Assembly (NCBI RefSeq): GCF_027531705.1 | Contig: NZ_JAPZSP010000029.1 | Coordinates: 37,688-101,687, forward strand | Origin: Flavobacterium sp. | Lineage (GTDB): Bacteria; Bacteroidota; Bacteroidia; Flavobacteriales; Flavobacteriaceae | Direction of reading: 5' to 3' | DNA: 64,000 nt | Shown: positions 1-7,652 of the stretch, one piece after another | Position numbering within the stretch: the first letter of the stretch is position 1 | Layout: each line of letters opens with the position of its first letter | Translations under genes and position numbers: made by a program | Notes under the pieces: generated by a model | The model's input: the letters and a program-made list of their open reading frames with translations, nothing else | Told to the model about the DNA's origin: nothing | Database searches by the model: none

Positions 1-130
1 AGAGCACAAAGAAGGCGCTAAGTACGCGAAGATTTAATTAGAACGCGGATGAAACGGACGCTTTGCAAACGCGGATTTGTGCGGATTTTTTTTGGAACAC
101 GGACTGGAGAAATTAGAGGAATCTTTAAAA

Positions 131-230
131 TTTATTGCTTCTAAGTTCTCGATACATTTTATAAAAAGCTGACGCATTTTATAAAATACTCGAAGTGACG
201 GTAGTGGTAGGTTGAGGAATTCGCTTTTTT
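131..230. repeat. Dispersed hairpin repeat, copy 1
   Basis: Copy 1 of a repeat that recurs at 394-492 with only a few differences. Its core is an imperfect palindrome in which ATTTTATAAAA is followed by AGCTGACGC and then TTTTATAAAAT, flanked by CTCGA and TCGAA words. It could form a stem-loop in DNA or RNA. Confidence 0.85.
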
Positions 231-393
231 AGACATATAATTTATAAGTCTTAGATACACTATACTTGTACTTTTTCTCTATTGTCACTTCGAGTGATTT
301 TGTATTTTGAAAACGCAAGTTTTTGAAATGCAAAATTGAACCGAGGCTTTTGCCGAACTGAGCGAAGCTAATCGAGAACCTCTGAAAAACTTA

Positions 394-492
394 TTTATTG
401 CTTCTATGTTCTCGATACATTTTATAAAAAGCTGACGCATTTTATAAAATACTCGAAGTGACGGTAGTGTAGGTTGACGAATTCGTTTTTTT
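394..492. repeat. Dispersed hairpin repeat, copy 2
   Basis: Near-identical direct copy of 131-230. It ends almost at the stop codon of the DUF2892 gene at 497, so it may form the 3' end of the efflux operon transcript. Confidence 0.85.
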
Positions 493-496
493 ATGG

Positions 497-682
497 TTAA
501 TCTTTTACCCCTAACTTAGTTAAAACATCTGCCATCAAACACCATTTTGTAATGGATGATTGTAATAAATTTGCTCCTACAAAAGCCGTAAACCACAACC
601 AATTTTGATTTACATATAAAGATAAAAGTATACTGATAAGTATAAAAGTTCCGGCTACTGCGTGTATGATTCTTGTTTTCAT
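497..682 (-). CDS. DUF2892 (YgaP-like) small membrane protein
   Basis: A 61-residue protein with two hydrophobic segments (about residues 6-24 and 28-48), matching the DUF2892 / YgaP transmembrane-domain family. It ends in a short KLGVKD tail. The start at 682 (MKTRIIHAVAG) was chosen because upstream in-frame Met codons would push the frame far into the neighbouring PII-like gene. It is the last gene of the efflux cluster, 34 nt after the PII-like gene. DUF2892 proteins are often found with thiol, sulfur or metal stress genes, but the family has no settled biochemical role. The family call rests on pattern recognition. Confidence 0.75.
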   Translation of the reverse strand: MKTRIIHAVAGTFILISILLSLYVNQNWLWFTAFVGANLLQSSITKWCLMADVLTKLGVKD

Positions 683-716
683 TTTAATAGTAATTAGTGA
701 ATGGTGAATAGTTTTT

Positions 717-1022
717 CTAATTCGATTTTTCAATATTGATAATAGCTGAATGGATATGTGATAGCGTTTCTTGTTTTGCATTGAATTCGTCAATTCCATT
801 AAATACATCATCTACCTTATCATTTTCTACAAATGCATAAAATAGTATCGATTCGTTTTCGTTCATTTCTGTTCCAAACCAATTGCTTTCGATGGCATCT
901 TCTGAAGTGTTTCTGTAGCCAGTAACTTCTCGATAAGAGAAGGTTTTGACTTGTGCTTTTTTTAGAATTTGTTTTACTTCGTTTTCAAATTCGGCTACTG
1001 CGGTTATTAATAATAGTTTCAT
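717..1022 (-). CDS. Small PII-like (GlnB-fold) protein of an RND efflux operon
   Basis: A 101-residue soluble protein opening MKLLLITAVAEFENEVKQIL. Its alternating beta strands and helices, with a conserved-looking acidic loop (NWFGTEMNENES), suggest the ferredoxin-like trimeric fold of PII/CutA/DUF3240 proteins. Small PII-like proteins are known companions of cation and RND transporters, where they are thought to sense a ligand and modulate transport. It lies 159 nt downstream of the RND pump on the same strand, and that spacer is repeat-rich. Tyr51-type uridylylation cannot be inferred. Fold and role are inferred from length, pattern and context. Confidence 0.65.
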   Translation of the reverse strand: MKLLLITAVAEFENEVKQILKKAQVKTFSYREVTGYRNTSEDAIESNWFGTEMNENESILFYAFVENDKVDDVFNGIDEFNAKQETLSHIHSAIINIEKSN

Positions 1023-1066
1023 GTTTAAAAGTTTAAGGTTTAAAAGTTTAAGAGTTTAAGGGTTTA
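1023..1066. repeat. Leader repeat of TTTTAAACT words abutting a start codon
   Basis: On the minus strand this stretch is a run of TTTTAAACT / TTAAACTC words ending directly at the ATG of the PII-like gene (1022). The same word runs up to the RND pump start (about 4374-4411) and the fabD start (about 47371-47410). Confidence 0.7.
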
Positions 1067-1082
1067 AAAGGCATAGCTTAAA

Positions 1083-1184
1083 AACTAAAACTTATATTTA
1101 AAAAGTACTGCGACAAGATCAGTGTGACAATTGACTGAATACTGCGACTGAACACTGAATACTGCGACTGAACACTGAACACTA
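1083..1184. repeat. Stop-codon-linked TTAGTGTTCAGT / TCGCAGT repeat
   Basis: Read on the minus strand, the stop codon TAG of the RND pump is part of TTAGTGTTCAG. It is followed by tandem-like units of GTTCAGTCGCAGTATTCAG for about 70 nt. Related runs begin at the stops of the adaptor gene (4541) and galE (51032), and a single unit follows the pirin gene (about 45637). Confidence 0.75.
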
Positions 1185-4100
1185 ATTCTCCCATTTTTTT
1201 CTTTCAGTGATATAGTAGATTAATGGCACTACAATCAAAGTTAGAATTGTTGAAACGATGGCTCCAAATACTAACGAAATCGCTAATCCTTGGAAAATTG
1301 GATCGAATAGGATGATTACGGCTCCAATTACAACGGCTCCTGTTGTTAGTAAGATTGGTGTGGTTCGCACTGCTCCTGCTTCGATAATCGCTTGTTTTAA
1401 TGGAACTCCATCGTTCAGTCGGATTTCGATGAAGTCGATGAGCAAGACCGAGTTCCTGACCATTACTCCTGCTAATGCAATCATTCCGATGAAAGAAGTA
1501 GCTGTGAAAAAAGCTCCCAATAACCAGTGACCAAATACAATTCCTACCAACGAAAGCGGAATTGCCATCATCATGACCATAGGCGTTTTGAAATTTTGGA
1601 ACCAACCTACAATCAGCATATAAATAATCACGATTACAATCGCAAAAGCTACACCTAAATCACGGAACACTTCTAAGGTTATTTGCCATTCTCCATCCCA
1701 TTTTACCGTGAAATCACTTTCGTCTGATGGTTGGTCCATGTACAATTCGTTGACTTTGTAGCCTTTTGGCAATTTCATTTTTTGCAATTCTTCGTTCATT
1801 CCCAAAATCGCATATACTGGACTTTCTAAAGTTCCTGCCATATCAGCGGTTACATACACTACTCGTTTTTGGTCTTTTCTGTAAATTGTTTTTTGTAAAG
1901 TATCCGCAACTACTTTTACCAAATCAGAAACAGGAACTACATTTCCTTGACTTCCTTTTATTTTTAGATTCTGAATGTCTTGCAAAGATGTTTTGTCTTT
2001 GTCATCAAGAGAAAGTACAATTCCAACGCTATTATTAGAATTTTCATCATATAAATTAGAAACTGGATATTCTTTCAATAAATACGTCAAATTTCCAACT
2101 ACTTGTTGTGGTGCAATTCCGTTAAGCATTGCTTTTTCTTTGTCCACTTCCAATCGATATTCGGTTTGATTGTCTTCGGTCATCCAATCGACATCTACAA
2201 TATCAGATGTTTTTTCTAAAATACTTTTTACCTGATTGGCAACTGCAATTTGGTCTTTATAATTTGGACCGTAAATCTCGGCAACCAATGTTGATAAAAC
2301 TGGTGGTCCTGGTGGTACTTCAATAATTTTGACATTCGCACCATATTTTTTAGCAATCTTTTGCACTTCTGGACGAACAATTTTAGCAATATCATGACTT
2401 TGTAAATCTCTATCTTCTTTGTGCAGCAAATTCACTTGAATATCCGCCATGTTGCTTCCACCACGCAAATCGTAATGGCGTACCAAACCGTTGAACGTAA
2501 TTGGTGCTGAAGTACCAATGTAATTTTGATAATCCACCACTTCTGGAATAGTTGTAAGATATTGAGCTATTTCTTGCGTAACAGCTGCAGTTCTTTCTAA
2601 CGTAGTTCCTTCTGGCATATCAACTACTACTTGGAATTCGTTTTTGTTATCAAAAGGCAGCATTTTTACCAAAACGGATTTTGTGAAAAACATCAAAACT
2701 GAACCTACTAATAAAACAACCGTAATTCCCAACATCACTCTACGTTTAGTAGAATTTTCTAGAAATGGACGTTCAATTTTATTATATACTCTATATATCC
2801 AAGACGTTTCCAATCCTTGTTCAGCTTTGTGTTCTTGTTCGTCTTTTTCGTGCAATAAATGGTAACCCAAATAAGGCGTAACCGTTAAAGCTACAAACAA
2901 TGACAATAACATCGCAATAGAAGCTCCAATTGGCATCGGACTCATATAGGGTCCCATCATTCCTGACACAAACGCCATTGGAAGGATAGCTGCAATAACG
3001 GTAAACGTTGCTAAAATCGTAGGATTTCCAACTTCGTTAATCGCAAAAATAGCCGCTTGTTTGAATGGTAATCTCTTCATTTTGAAATGGCGGTGCATGT
3101 TTTCTGCAATGATGATACTGTCATCTACTACAATTCCGACCACGAAAACTAATGCGAAAAGCGTAATTCTGTTAAGTGTATAACCCAACATATAGTATGC
3201 AAACAAAGTCAAAGCAAACGTTAAGGGCACAGAAAAGAACACCACTAAACCACCTCGCCAACCCATGGCAAGCATTACTAAAAGTGTTACGGCAATAATC
3301 GCAATTCCCAAGTGCATTAACAACTCTCCTACTTTATCTGAAGCTGTTTCGCCATAATTACGAGAAACCTCTACATGAACATCATCGGTAATTAATGTTT
3401 TCTTCAAACCGTCAACTTTTTCAAGTATTTTATCTGCAATTTTCATAGCATCAGCTCCTTTTACTTTTCCGATAGAAATAGTAACCGCTGGATATTCTGA
3501 TTTGTTTTTAGTATATTTCTCATTGGCTTTTCCGTAACCGAAAGAAACATAACTTCTTGGTGTTGAAGGACCATCTTGAACAGCAGCGACTTGTTTTAAA
3601 TACACTGGCATGTTTGCATTTACACCAACAACTAAATTCTCAACATCTTCTGAATTCGATAGAAATTGTCCTGTTGTAAGCAAGTATTCTTTATCATTAG
3701 AAACAAAACTTCCCGATTGAGAACTTCCATTATTAGCTTGAATCATTTGCATAACCGACAAAGCATCCACGCCATTTTCAGCCATTTTATCTTTGTCTAA
3801 AACTACTTTTAGCTCACGCGTTCTTCCACCAATTTCTTTGGTGATGGCAACGTCTTTTACTTTTTCAATTTCAGAAGTTACTTCTTCGGCAATTTGACGA
3901 ATTTCAAAATCGTTTAACGTTTCGCTCCAAAGCGTCAATCCCATCATAGGAACATCGTCAATAGAACGCGTTTTTACCATAGGTTTGAAAACACCTTTTG
4001 GGAACATGTTTTCGTTTTTCATCAACTCGTCGTACAATTTAACATACGAGCGTTCTGAATCTTCGCCTACATAAAATTGCACAATAATCATCGCTTGACC

Positions 4101-4373
4101 ATTCATAGCCATGCTATGTAAATGTTCTACACCTTTGATGTTGGACAATACTTTTTCTAATGGTTTTATAACACGGCTTTCCACTTCTGCCGGACTTGCT
4201 CCTGGATAACCAATCATTACATCGGCCATTGGAACATTGATTTGTGGTTCTTCTTCACGCGGAATTAAGAACGAACTATATACACCAATTATCATCAATC
4301 CAACCATCAATAGAATGGTCAATTTAGAGTTGATGAAAAAATGGGCTATTTTACCTGATATACCTTCTTGCAT
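1182..4373 (-). CDS. RND efflux pump, inner-membrane permease (AcrB/MexF-like)
   Basis: A 1063-residue AcrB-superfamily pump that uses the proton gradient to expel substrates through an adaptor and a TolC channel. The usual layout is visible: TM1 near residues 15-35, a large periplasmic loop, a TM2-6 bundle with the proton-relay pair in GIVVDDSII (about residue 416), a second periplasmic loop, and a C-terminal TM bundle with GVMVRNSVLLIDF near residue 974. The length is normal for the family. I see no obvious Met clusters of the CusA type, so substrate class (drug, metal or solvent) is undecided. It sits between the adaptor (167-nt spacer) and the PII-like gene (159-nt spacer). The last codon and stop run into a dispersed repeat. 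Confidence 0.93.
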   Translation of the reverse strand: MQEGISGKIAHFFINSKLTILLMVGLMIIGVYSSFLIPREEEPQINVPMADVMIGYPGASPAEVESRVIKPLEKVLSNIKGVEHLHSMAMNGQAMIIVQFYVGEDSERSYVKLYDELMKNENMFPKGVFKPMVKTRSIDDVPMMGLTLWSETLNDFEIRQIAEEVTSEIEKVKDVAITKEIGGRTRELKVVLDKDKMAENGVDALSVMQMIQANNGSSQSGSFVSNDKEYLLTTGQFLSNSEDVENLVVGVNANMPVYLKQVAAVQDGPSTPRSYVSFGYGKANEKYTKNKSEYPAVTISIGKVKGADAMKIADKILEKVDGLKKTLITDDVHVEVSRNYGETASDKVGELLMHLGIAIIAVTLLVMLAMGWRGGLVVFFSVPLTFALTLFAYYMLGYTLNRITLFALVFVVGIVVDDSIIIAENMHRHFKMKRLPFKQAAIFAINEVGNPTILATFTVIAAILPMAFVSGMMGPYMSPMPIGASIAMLLSLFVALTVTPYLGYHLLHEKDEQEHKAEQGLETSWIYRVYNKIERPFLENSTKRRVMLGITVVLLVGSVLMFFTKSVLVKMLPFDNKNEFQVVVDMPEGTTLERTAAVTQEIAQYLTTIPEVVDYQNYIGTSAPITFNGLVRHYDLRGGSNMADIQVNLLHKEDRDLQSHDIAKIVRPEVQKIAKKYGANVKIIEVPPGPPVLSTLVAEIYGPNYKDQIAVANQVKSILEKTSDIVDVDWMTEDNQTEYRLEVDKEKAMLNGIAPQQVVGNLTYLLKEYPVSNLYDENSNNSVGIVLSLDDKDKTSLQDIQNLKIKGSQGNVVPVSDLVKVVADTLQKTIYRKDQKRVVYVTADMAGTLESPVYAILGMNEELQKMKLPKGYKVNELYMDQPSDESDFTVKWDGEWQITLEVFRDLGVAFAIVIVIIYMLIVGWFQNFKTPMVMMMAIPLSLVGIVFGHWLLGAFFTATSFIGMIALAGVMVRNSVLLIDFIEIRLNDGVPLKQAIIEAGAVRTTPILLTTGAVVIGAVIILFDPIFQGLAISLVFGAIVSTILTLIVVPLIYYITERKKWEN

Positions 4374-4411
4374 TTTTTTTTTAGTTTATGAGTTTAGAAG
4401 TTTATGAGTTT
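4374..4411. repeat. Leader repeat of TTTTAAACT words upstream of the RND pump
   Basis: Minus-strand words CTTTTAAACTCATAAACT and similar lead into the ATG at 4373. They resemble the leaders at 1023-1066 and 47371-47410. Confidence 0.65.
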
Positions 4412-4469
4412 AAAAGGCAATGCTTAAAAACTGAAAACTTATATTTAAAAAGCACTGAGACTGCGCTCA

Positions 4470-4555
4470 GTGTGACACTGAAAACTGCGACCGATTACTG
4501 CGACTGATTACTGCGACTGAAAACTGCGACTGAACACTGATTACTGAACACTAAC
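4470..4555. repeat. Stop-codon-linked TTAGTGTTCAGT / TCGCAGT repeat
   Basis: Read on the minus strand, the final adaptor codons GTT AGT GTT CAG TAA are themselves the first repeat unit. Several more TCAGTCGCAGT units follow. The adaptor's last residues (VSVQ) are therefore encoded by the repeat. A perfect 7-bp hairpin (CACTGAG / CTCAGTG) lies at its far end. Confidence 0.75.
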
Positions 4556-5629
4556 CAAAACTCCGTTATACAATTTACCTTCTGCGGAAACAATGTATTG
4601 CTCGTTAGCCGATAATCCTGATAAAACTTCTACTTGACTTCCGAATGATTTTCCGGTTCTTATCCATCTTAAAATGGCTGTTTTTCCGTTGGCTACTGTG
4701 TAGATACCTGTAAGTTGTCCTTGTTTTACCAAAGCACTTTCTGGCACCATTACTTTATCTGATTTTACAGTTGTTTCAGCTTTTGGCTTGTTAGCTATTG
4801 GAAATTGAACATTCACAAACATTCCTGATAAAATGGCTTTGTCAGTTGTATTTAAGGTTACTTTTACTAAATATTGTCCGCCAGTATTTTTAGCAGAACC
4901 ACTTACTTCTGATACTTTTCCTGAAACTTCTTTGTTGATTGATTTCACTAAAACCTTAACCAACATTCCGTTTTTAATTTGAGCAATATCACTTTCAGAA
5001 ACCATGGCGGTTACTTGCATTCTCGAAACTCCTTCAACACTTACCAAAGGCATTCCTGGATTTGCCATATCACCTTCTTTTACAAACGTATTGGTAACTT
5101 CTCCAGAAAATGGAGCGGTAATATTAGAATATGAAAACTGTGCCATTACTTCATTTCGCATTTGTTTGGCGCCTTCTAAACCTGCTTTAGCCATTTCGTA
5201 TCGCGAAGTCATATCGTCTAATTCCTTTTGAGAAGCACTTTGCTGATTGAACAACGCTGTAAATCGTTCATAATCTTTTTTGGCATTATTATAAGCTGCA
5301 GTTGCTTGTAGAATTGAAGCATCGACTTGCGCTTTTTTGGCTTGTAAGTCGGTGTTATTTACACTAACTAGAAGTTGTCCTGCTCCTACTTTTTGCCCCA
5401 CTTTTACGTGAACTTTAGTCACATAACCCATCATTCGGGTAGAAACATTGGCGCTATTTTCGGCTTCAATTTTCCCGCTTGCGGTTACAAATGGCGCATT
5501 AGAATCGGCAGAAATACCGCTTACTTGAACTGCAATGGCTGGTTCGTTGTTAGTAGTTTCTTTCGTTTCCTTGCCGCATGATACGAATAAGATTGTTGAA
5601 AGGGTTAGGATAGTTATTACTTTCTTCAT
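4541..5629 (-). CDS. RND efflux periplasmic adaptor (membrane fusion) lipoprotein
   Basis: A 362-residue HlyD/AcrA-type adaptor linking the RND pump to the TolC-like channel. It opens with a lipoprotein signal (ILFVSCGKE, Cys about residue 18), so it is probably anchored by a lipid. A biotinyl-lipoyl half-motif (GYVTKVHVKVGQKVGAGQLL, about residues 67-86) is followed by a coiled-coil hairpin (about 95-165), the second lipoyl half (ITAPFSGEVTNTFVKEGD), a beta-barrel domain and a membrane-proximal domain ending EGKLYNGV. It lies 48 nt downstream of the TolC-like gene. Its last four codons and stop coincide with a dispersed repeat word, suggesting that the natural C-terminus was altered by repeat insertion. 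Confidence 0.93.
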   Translation of the reverse strand: MKKVITILTLSTILFVSCGKETKETTNNEPAIAVQVSGISADSNAPFVTASGKIEAENSANVSTRMMGYVTKVHVKVGQKVGAGQLLVSVNNTDLQAKKAQVDASILQATAAYNNAKKDYERFTALFNQQSASQKELDDMTSRYEMAKAGLEGAKQMRNEVMAQFSYSNITAPFSGEVTNTFVKEGDMANPGMPLVSVEGVSRMQVTAMVSESDIAQIKNGMLVKVLVKSINKEVSGKVSEVSGSAKNTGGQYLVKVTLNTTDKAILSGMFVNVQFPIANKPKAETTVKSDKVMVPESALVKQGQLTGIYTVANGKTAILRWIRTGKSFGSQVEVLSGLSANEQYIVSAEGKLYNGVLVSVQ

Positions 5630-5642
5630 AATGTTTTCTATT

Positions 5643-5671
5643 GTCTTAATACTTAATACTCTAATCTTAAT
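5643..5671 (-). repeat. 29-bp leader repeat of GTATTAAG words
   Basis: On the minus strand this reads ATTAAGATTAGAGTATTAAG plus nine more bases, just upstream of the adaptor start. A 26/29 match occurs at 42263-42291, upstream of the aminotransferase. Confidence 0.7.
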
Positions 5672-5677
5672 ACTCTT

Positions 5678-6991
5678 TTACTTAGTTAAAAATTGCAAAT
5701 ACTGCTTAGTGAAATTATACTCGAAAACTGATTGCAAATGCTCCAATTCTTTTTGAATCATTTGGGTTTCTGATTGTAATAAATCGGTTGTTTTTTCTAA
5801 TCCTTGCGTGAAACGGTTTTGACGAATTCTGTAGGCTTCTTGAGATTGTTCAAATGCTAATTGCGAAAGATTTACTTTATTTTCGGAATCTTTTAGTTGG
5901 CGATTGGTTTTATTTAATTCCAATTGGCTTTGTTTTTTGTATTGATCTGTTTCTACTTCGGCTTTTTGGAAATCGGCTTTGGCTTTGTCGAATTTTCCAA
6001 TGGTTTTGTAACCGTCAAAAACATTCCATGATAATTGTGCACCTACTAAATAGCCTTTGGCTGAAGTTCCTAAAAAGTTTTGGTCGTACAATTCATAACT
6101 TCCGAAAGCATTTAATCTTGGTAAAAAAGCCATTTTAGACGATTGCAACATTTTTGCATAAGCATCAGACGATTTACTCATCGCTTGAATATCTTTTCTA
6201 TTGCCTGATAATGAAGTGTTTATTTCTTTAATTACAATTGCATTATCTAATTCTTCCGATGGTTTGTAGATTTTTCCATTACTATCTTCATTCAATAAAA
6301 AAGCTATATAATCGGAAGCATTTTGCACATTACTTTTAGCATACTGCAATTGATTTTCGATTTCGTTTACACGAACTTGAACGTTTAGCAAATCAGTTTT
6401 TTGCAACATACCTTGTTTGAAATAGTTTTCAACTAATTTCAAATTGGCTTTTCCTGTTGAGTTGGCTTTTTCTAAAACTTTTACAGCTCTATAAGCCAAT
6501 TGCAATTGCATATAAGCTTTAGAAACTTCCAATTCTAAATACTCTTTGGTACGTTCGGTTTGCAATTGATACGCTTCCATTTTGGCTTTGGAAGCTTGTC
6601 TTCCGTACAAACCATCTACATTGATAAGCGGTTGTTGGATTTCAAATTTGGTAGAGAAATTTTGTGTTTTGGCTGGATCATTTAACAAAGCAGGATTGAA
6701 ATCGGCCATTGTCAAAATCTCCTGATTCAATTTGGAACCAAAAGCCATCAACGGATTGGTAGTTGAAATTCCGGTATGCGACATATTGATGTTGGGCAAA
6801 AAAAGTGCTGCTGATTGGCTAAAATCTGCTTTTGCTGATTGGTAATTTTTTTCGGCAATTTTGATTTGCAAATTCTTCTCGGCGACTTTTTGTACTAATT
6901 CACTTTTAAAAATAGCCAATGTATCTTGACCAAAACCAAAAAATGAACTCAAAAATGTTCCTGTAAAAATGATGTAACTTATTTTCTTCAT
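5678..6991 (-). CDS. TolC-family outer-membrane efflux protein
   Basis: A 437-residue outer-membrane factor, the exit duct of the tripartite pump encoded just downstream. It has a Sec signal peptide (MKKISYIIFTGTFLSSFFGFGQD). Two OEP repeats rich in long amphipathic helices follow, with typical phrases such as QLQLAYRAVKVLEKA and LQSETQMIQKELEHLQSVFEYN near the end. It is first in the operon, and its promoter carries the two palindromic boxes at 7045-7075. The length fits the family. Confidence 0.92.
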   Translation of the reverse strand: MKKISYIIFTGTFLSSFFGFGQDTLAIFKSELVQKVAEKNLQIKIAEKNYQSAKADFSQSAALFLPNINMSHTGISTTNPLMAFGSKLNQEILTMADFNPALLNDPAKTQNFSTKFEIQQPLINVDGLYGRQASKAKMEAYQLQTERTKEYLELEVSKAYMQLQLAYRAVKVLEKANSTGKANLKLVENYFKQGMLQKTDLLNVQVRVNEIENQLQYAKSNVQNASDYIAFLLNEDSNGKIYKPSEELDNAIVIKEINTSLSGNRKDIQAMSKSSDAYAKMLQSSKMAFLPRLNAFGSYELYDQNFLGTSAKGYLVGAQLSWNVFDGYKTIGKFDKAKADFQKAEVETDQYKKQSQLELNKTNRQLKDSENKVNLSQLAFEQSQEAYRIRQNRFTQGLEKTTDLLQSETQMIQKELEHLQSVFEYNFTKQYLQFLTK

Positions 6992-7014
6992 AATTTTCTA
7001 TCTGAATTATGAAG

Positions 7015-7075
7015 CAAAAATAGATGGGTAAAAATGCGCTCACAGTAACAAGTGTTACAGAGTAACTAATGTTAC
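7015..7075 (-). promoter_or_regulatory. RND operon promoter with two palindromic GTAAC-N4-GTTAC boxes
   Basis: On the minus strand a Bacteroidota -7 box TATTTTTG (plus-strand 7015-7022) lies 23 nt before the TolC-like start. Exactly 22 nt upstream of it is GTAACACTTGTTAC (7045-7058), a 14-bp dyad with 6-bp arms. A second, weaker dyad GTAACATTAGTTAC (7062-7075) is 17 bp further up. The GTA-N8-TAC plus 22-nt spacing is the known layout of Crp/Fnr-family class II activators such as NtcA. The same box with the same spacing precedes pruA (37541-37584). Confidence 0.65.
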
Positions 7076-7097
7076 CAAAAAAAGCGTTTTCATTTGG

Positions 7098-7652
7098 CTA
7101 ATTTTTCAAAAATTTGAATGCGTAAATTTTGTAAAAAAGAAAACCAAAAGTCGCTCCAAAAGTATAACCCGTTAAAATATCAATTGGAAAGTGCAATCCT
7201 AGATAAATTCGGCTATAAGCGAAGATTAATGGAAATAAAAACAACAAGTATATATGTTTGTAATATTTTCTCATTATCAAATAAACAAACACGGTAGTAG
7301 CCATTGAATTGGTAGCATGACCAGAAAAGAAACTGAAAGTATCGCTCTGTTTTACAACTCTGATAATGTCTTTTATTTGCAAATCATTACATGGTCTAAG
7401 ACGTTCAAAAGTATATTTAAAAAGATTAGCCGTTTGATCACAAATAAGAATTAAAAAAGCAATAAATAAAATCATTATTCCAAGGTTTTTTAATCCCACT
7501 TTTTTGTAAATAAGATAAAAAACCAGCAGAAAAATTGGCGTCCAATTGGTTTGTTTGGTAATAAACAACCATAAACCATCAAAAGCAGGCGAACCTAACC
7601 CGTTAAGAAAAACAAATAATTCTTTATCGAGCGCAATTATTTTTTCGAGCAT
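7098..7652 (-). CDS. PAP2-superfamily membrane phosphatase
   Basis: A 184-residue membrane protein with about five hydrophobic helices and the three PAP2 signatures: KYTFERLRPC (KX6RP, about residues 69-78), SGHATNS (PSGH-like) and SRIYLGLHFPIDI (SRX5HX3D). Such enzymes dephosphorylate lipid phosphates, for example phosphatidylglycerophosphate, undecaprenyl diphosphate or lipid A, at the periplasmic face. The substrate cannot be told from the sequence. The start codon overlaps the tatA stop by one base (TAATG), which indicates translational coupling. Confidence 0.9.
   Translation of the reverse strand: MLEKIIALDKELFVFLNGLGSPAFDGLWLFITKQTNWTPIFLLVFYLIYKKVGLKNLGIMILFIAFLILICDQTANLFKYTFERLRPCNDLQIKDIIRVVKQSDTFSFFSGHATNSMATTVFVYLIMRKYYKHIYLLFLFPLIFAYSRIYLGLHFPIDILTGYTFGATFGFLFYKIYAFKFLKN

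Larger units (their letters stand above)
1..496. other. Repeat-rich intergenic region without a gene
   Basis: No credible coding frame is visible here. The stretch holds degenerate copies of short dispersed words. The word GGAACACGGACTGGAGAAAT at about 97-116 also occurs, in variant form, near 44166. Two copies of a roughly 98-bp hairpin repeat lie at 131-230 and 394-492. Between them, the words TCACTTCGAGT (about 286-296) and GAGCGAAGCTAATCGAGAAC (about 359-378) echo the repeat in inverted orientation. This looks like a graveyard of intergenic repeats downstream of the minus-strand efflux operon. Confidence 0.7.

Noticed and set aside
683..811. A longer N-terminus for the DUF2892 protein
   Set aside because: It would overlap the PII-like gene by almost 100 bp and adds a polar leader not expected before a membrane segment; the Met at 682 fits the family.
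1083..1184. A CRISPR array
   Set aside because: The repeats are short, irregular and contiguous, without unique spacers, and no cas genes are present.
1182..4373. Heavy-metal (CusA/CzcA) identity of the RND pump
   Set aside because: I cannot see the methionine or acidic metal-relay motifs that define the class, so only a general RND call is made.
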